Shown here piece after piece: positions 7,401 through 9,241 of a stretch of DNA of 9,241 nt (positions are counted from its first letter, which is position 1; each line of letters begins with the position of its first letter). Source of the DNA: an uncultured Sutterella sp. (GTDB taxonomy: Bacteria > Pseudomonadota > Gammaproteobacteria > Burkholderiales > Burkholderiaceae_F); the NCBI GenBank assembly GCA_905206365.1, contig CAJLHF010000061.1, forward strand, positions 1 through 9,241, given 5' to 3'. A program made the position numbers and the translations under genes. Under the pieces are notes generated by a model, which had not been told where the DNA came from, made no database searches, and saw nothing but the letters and a program-made list of their open reading frames with translations.

Positions 7401-7831
7401 TACAGCCCCTCCACAATGATGCCCATGGAACGAGCGGAACCGGCGATCGTGCGAACGGCGGCGTCAAGGTCGGCAGCCGTAAGATCGGGTTCCTTCTGCT
7501 TGGCGATTTCTTCCGCCTGAGCACGCGTGATCTTGCCCACCTTGTCGGTGTGCGGACGGGCGGAGCCCTTCTGGATCTTCGCAGCCTTCTTGATCAGGAT
7601 CGTGGCGGGCGGGGTCTTCATCACGAACGTGAAGCTCTTGTCCGCGTAGGCCGTGATCACGACCGGGATCGGAAGACCGGCTTCCATGCCCTGGGTCTTA
7701 GCGTTGAAGGCCTTGCAGAACTCCATGATGTTCAGACCGCGCTGACCGAGCGCCGGGCCGATAGGAGGCGAAGGATTGGCTTTACCGGCAGGAACCTGCA
7801 GCTTGATAAAGCCGACGATTTTCTTAGCCAT
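7400..7831 (-). CDS. rplK: Large ribosomal subunit protein uL11
   Basis: L11 binds the GTPase-associated centre of 23S rRNA beside L10 and takes part in factor binding, and in RelA activation in species that have it. The 143-residue protein (E. coli 142) has the N-terminal domain start MAKKIVGFIKLQVPAGKANPSPPIGPALGQRGLNIMEFC, including the proline-rich helix used by factors and thiopeptides. This is followed by PVVITAYADKSFTFVMKTPPA and the rRNA-binding C-terminal domain with GKITRAQAEEIAKQK and AGSARSMGI. The ATG (7829-7831) has AGAGGA at 7839-7844, 7 nt upstream. It is the first gene after the promoter at 7915-7943 and overlaps rplA by one base. Confidence 0.98.
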   Translation of the reverse strand: MAKKIVGFIKLQVPAGKANPSPPIGPALGQRGLNIMEFCKAFNAKTQGMEAGLPIPVVITAYADKSFTFVMKTPPATILIKKAAKIQKGSARPHTDKVGKITRAQAEEIAKQKEPDLTAADLDAAVRTIAGSARSMGIIVEGL

Positions 7832-7848
7832 TGAAATATCCTCTTGGG

Positions 7849-7902
7849 TTCAAACGCCCCGTCGCAAACCGATGCGCGCGGAAGCTCCCCAGTTGGTTTG
7901 AA
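7849..7902 (-). promoter_or_regulatory. Structured rplK leader, possible L1 feedback site
   Basis: The leader from about 7908 to 7832 can pair in two ways. TTCAAAC (7896-7902) pairs with GTTTGAA (7849-7855), or the overlapping CAAACC (7895-7900) pairs with GGTTTG (7865-7870). The two use the same 5' bases, so only one can form. The first ends 4 nt before the Shine-Dalgarno site. In other Proteobacteria L1 binds the leader of the L11 mRNA; whether either fold contains the L1 motif I cannot tell. Confidence 0.35.
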
Positions 7903-7914
7903 TCGAGAAGCGAG

Positions 7915-7943
7915 ACTATACACGCACGAATTTCAACGTGCAA
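7915..7943 (-). promoter_or_regulatory. Promoter of rplK-rplA (L11 promoter)
   Basis: TTGCAC (7938-7943) and TATAGT (7915-7920) are separated by exactly 17 nt on the minus strand; both are close to sigma70-type consensus. The predicted start near 7908 leaves a leader of about 75 nt. It lies between nusG and rplK, where E. coli also has the L11 promoter. Just upstream, after the nusG stop, is only a weak 5-bp hairpin (AAAAG/CTTTT, 7947-7960), so some readthrough from secE-nusG is likely. Confidence 0.75.
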
Positions 7944-7962
7944 CTCAAAAGCTCGCTTTTTT

Positions 7963-8499
7963 TTAGATTTTTTCGACTTCGTTGAAAGCCAGATCGACGA
8001 GCGTATCGCGACCGAAGATCGAAACGAACACGTTGAGGCGACTCTTGTCGTAGTCGACGCCGTCCACGCGACCCGTGAAGTCCTTGAAGGCGCCCTGCTT
8101 GACGCGAATCGTCTCGCCCACTTCGAACTCGATCTTGGGACGGGGCTTTTCGGCGCTCACGCTCGCGGCGTTGAGGATGTTTGCGACTTCGTTCTCGGAA
8201 AGCACGACCGGGTTGTTGTTACCGAGGAACTCGATCACGCGGGGCGTCGAATTGACGAGGTGCCACGTTGCGTCGTTCATTTCCATTTCAATGAACACGT
8301 ACCCGGGGTACATGCGACGCTCGCTCGTCATCTTGCGACCGTTGCGCAGTTCCTGAACGCGCTCGATCGGCAGGAGCACCTGGCCGAACTGATCTCGAAG
8401 GTCGCTGTGCGAGATGCGTTCTTCCAGAGCCTTTTTGACGCTCTTTTCCATCGACGAATAAACGTGCAGGGTGTACCACTGCTTCTTGGCGTCCGACAT
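7963..8499 (-). CDS. nusG: Transcription elongation/antitermination factor NusG
   Basis: NusG binds the RNA polymerase clamp through its NGN domain, suppresses pausing, and links polymerase to Rho or to ribosomal protein S10 through its KOW domain. The 178-residue product (E. coli 181) shows NGN features: WYTLHVYSSMEKSVKKALEER at the N-terminus (WYVV.AYSG in most relatives), then SERRMYPGYVFIEMEM and WHLVNSTPRVIEFLG. A linker EKPRPKIEFEVGE precedes the KOW domain IRVKQGAFKDFTGRVDGVDYDKSRLNVFVSIFGR and the end VEKI, typical of Burkholderiales. The ATG (8497-8499) follows the secE stop by 16 nt with GGAG at 8506-8509, 6 nt upstream, so it is cotranscribed with secE. Several positions differ from the usual proteobacterial sequence (Y-S-S in place of A-Y-S-G), but no key part is missing. 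Confidence 0.97.
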   Translation of the reverse strand: MSDAKKQWYTLHVYSSMEKSVKKALEERISHSDLRDQFGQVLLPIERVQELRNGRKMTSERRMYPGYVFIEMEMNDATWHLVNSTPRVIEFLGNNNPVVLSENEVANILNAASVSAEKPRPKIEFEVGETIRVKQGAFKDFTGRVDGVDYDKSRLNVFVSIFGRDTLVDLAFNEVEKI

Positions 8500-8515
8500 A
8501 TGTCACTCCGGAAGG

Positions 8516-8902
8516 TTAAAGGGAAAGGCGAAGGAGACCGTCGTAGAGCCCCAGTTCGATGAGCTTGTCCACGACGAACAGGAAGAACGCCATCACGACG
8601 ACGAAAGCCATGACAAGGCCGGTCGTGTTGAGCGTTTCCTTCTTCGTAGGCCACACGACGCGGCGCAGCTCTTCGTACGACTGACGGCCGTAGGCCAAAA
8701 GGCGCTTGCCGGAGGGGCTCACCCACGCCAGAAGCACGCCGAGGACGAGACCGCCGCCGAGAGAGGCCAGACGGATCGAAAGCGGCTGCTCCGTCAGGAG
8801 GGCGAACGCCACGACACCGGCGATCGCACAAAGGACGGCAAGCGTCACAAGCGCGATGTCGGACTTGCTCGTCACCGTTTCAACGTTTTGGTTGTTGGTC
8901 AT
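8516..8902 (-). CDS. secE: Preprotein translocase subunit SecE
   Basis: SecE clamps SecY in the inner-membrane protein-conducting channel. The 128-residue product (E. coli 127) has three hydrophobic segments, about residues 17-36, 42-62 and 94-113, like the long proteobacterial form and unlike the one-segment SecE of many Gram-positives. The conserved amphipathic helix and turn EELRRVVWPTKKET lies between segments 2 and 3 and identifies the family. The ATG (8900-8902) has only a weak ribosome site: TGGA lies about 10 nt upstream. It is followed 16 nt later by nusG, the near-universal secE-nusG pair. Upstream lie two hairpins in the leader and then the terminator of tuf-tRNA-Trp. Confidence 0.96.
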   Translation of the reverse strand: MTNNQNVETVTSKSDIALVTLAVLCAIAGVVAFALLTEQPLSIRLASLGGGLVLGVLLAWVSPSGKRLLAYGRQSYEELRRVVWPTKKETLNTTGLVMAFVVVMAFFLFVVDKLIELGLYDGLLRLSL

Positions 8903-9046
8903 GATTCATTCATCCAGGTGTACCCGAGCCGCACTCGACGTGCGGCTCTTCCGGGGGCGTACCCCGCGGCCACAGCAAAAATAGCTTGTCATTTTAACGA
9001 CTTGCCTTTTGTACTGCATCCCGCAGGGAGCGTTTTTTTAGTCAAG
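8903..9046 (-). other. secE leader region with two hairpins, promoter not clear
   Basis: These bases lie between the upstream terminator and secE, so secE-nusG should have its own promoter here. The best -10-like box is TAAAAT (8991-8996), but no good -35 stands 16-18 nt before it; TTGACT at 9040-9045 is 43 nt away. Two hairpins would be in the leader: GAGCCGCA/TGCGGCTC (8926-8933 with 8941-8948, 7-nt loop), and GGGG/CCCC with a TACG loop plus three outer pairs (8951-8969). Confidence 0.4.
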
Positions 9047-9085
9047 AAAAAAGCCAAGTCCGCGTCAGCTGGACTTGGCTTTTTT
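9047..9085 (-). terminator. Intrinsic terminator after tuf-tRNA-Trp
   Basis: A perfect 15-base inverted repeat: AAAAAAGCCAAGTCC (9071-9085 on the minus strand) pairs with GGACTTGGCTTTTTT (9047-9061) around a 9-nt loop. The nine-pair core is followed by six Us, a textbook Rho-independent terminator. The A tract on the other side makes it work in principle in both directions. It begins 6 nt after the tRNA CCA end. Confidence 0.92.
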
Positions 9086-9091
9086 GTTTTG

Positions 9092-9167
9092 TGGCAGGGG
9101 CAGAGGGAATCGAACCCCCAACCTACGGTTTTGGAGACCGTCGCTCTGCCAATTGAGCTATACCCCT
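9092..9167 (-). tRNA. tRNA-Trp, anticodon CCA
   Basis: A full cloverleaf of 76 nt with CCA encoded in the genome (9092-9094) and G as discriminator base. The acceptor stem AGGGGTA/TGCCCCT is paired (one T-G pair), the D arm is GCTC/GAGC, the anticodon arm is ACGGT/ACCGT around CTCCAAA, and the T arm is GGGGG/CCCTC with TTCGATT. The anticodon CCA is at 9132-9134, exactly positions 34-36. It starts 12 nt after the tuf stop, so it is probably cut from the tuf transcript by RNase P. It decodes UGG. Confidence 0.97.
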
Positions 9168-9179
9168 GTCGTTCAGATC

Positions 9180-9241
9180 TTATTCGATGATCTGGGCAAC
9201 GACGCCGGCGCCGACGGTGTGACCGCCTTCGCGGATGGCGA
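9180..9241 (-). CDS. tuf: Elongation factor Tu, C-terminal 19 residues (cut by window edge)
   Basis: EF-Tu delivers aminoacyl-tRNA to the ribosome as a GTP complex. Only the end of domain 3 is present: AIREGGHTVGAGVVAQIIE then TAA at 9180-9182. The match to the family signature AIREGGRTVGAGVVAKI leaves little doubt. His replaces the usual Arg in the GGRTVGAG motif, and Gln the usual Lys near the end. The partial codon at 9240-9241 continues outside the window. Which of possibly two tuf copies this is cannot be told, although its place before secE corresponds to E. coli tufB. Confidence 0.93.
   Translation of the reverse strand, partial: AIREGGHTVGAGVVAQIIE

Noticed and set aside
6885..7520. 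Plus-strand open frame across rplA and rplK
   Set aside because: In codon register with rplA, hence a shadow.
7947..7962. AAAAG/CTTTT hairpin with eight Ts as terminator
   Set aside because: The long T run is on the plus strand, where nothing is transcribed; on the minus strand the stem is only five A/T-rich pairs, a weak stop at best.
9040..9045. TTGACT on the minus strand as the -35 box of secE
   Set aside because: At 16-19 nt downstream there is only GC-rich sequence without a -10-like box; TAAAAT is too far away.
8471..9190. Plus-strand open frame across secE, the terminator and tRNA-Trp
   Set aside because: It runs through a terminator and a tRNA gene and shows no protein family features.

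Overview
The window is a stretch of bacterial core chromosome in which every gene I can support lies on the minus strand. In transcription order (high to low coordinates) it holds tuf (3' end only), tRNA-Trp(CCA), secE, nusG, rplK, rplA, rplJ, rplL, rpoB and rpoC (5' third only). This is the classical tuf-secE-nusG-L11-L10-rpoBC cluster. SecE has three membrane segments as in Proteobacteria. The NusG, L10 and beta sequences read as proteobacterial, and the NusG C-terminus and tuf-tRNA-Trp-secE order fit Betaproteobacteria (Burkholderiales). A Sutterella/Parasutterella-like member is my guess; it was not tested by any search.

Layout: 9180-9241 is the last 19 codons of EF-Tu, followed 12 nt later by tRNA-Trp (9092-9167) and a perfect intrinsic terminator (9047-9085). 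The leader 8903-9046 precedes secE-nusG (7963-8902). A good sigma70-type promoter (7915-7943) then drives rplK-rplA, which overlap at TAATG. A 449-base leader full of hairpins, including a likely L10 autoregulatory site, separates rplA from rplJ-rplL. A 290-base rplL-rpoB gap holds a candidate internal promoter, a GCAA-capped attenuator-like hairpin and a competing long stem. rpoB and rpoC follow, 16 nt apart.

The products work together. EF-Tu and tRNA-Trp serve decoding, and L11/L1 and L10/L12 build the L1 stalk and factor-binding stalk of the 50S subunit. NusG joins RNA polymerase and beta/beta' form its catalytic core. SecE belongs to the translocon. Regulation should be mostly at RNA level: L1 and L10 feedback, and attenuation ahead of rpoB.

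I see no mobile element, CRISPR array, toxin or defence gene, and no undescribed protein system. The material worth a second look is in the non-coding gaps (competing RNA pairings), a seven-codon reading frame bridging the rpoB stop and rpoC start, and an 11-residue tandem repeat in the L12-binding tail of L10. Long stop-free frames on the plus strand are codon-usage shadows.
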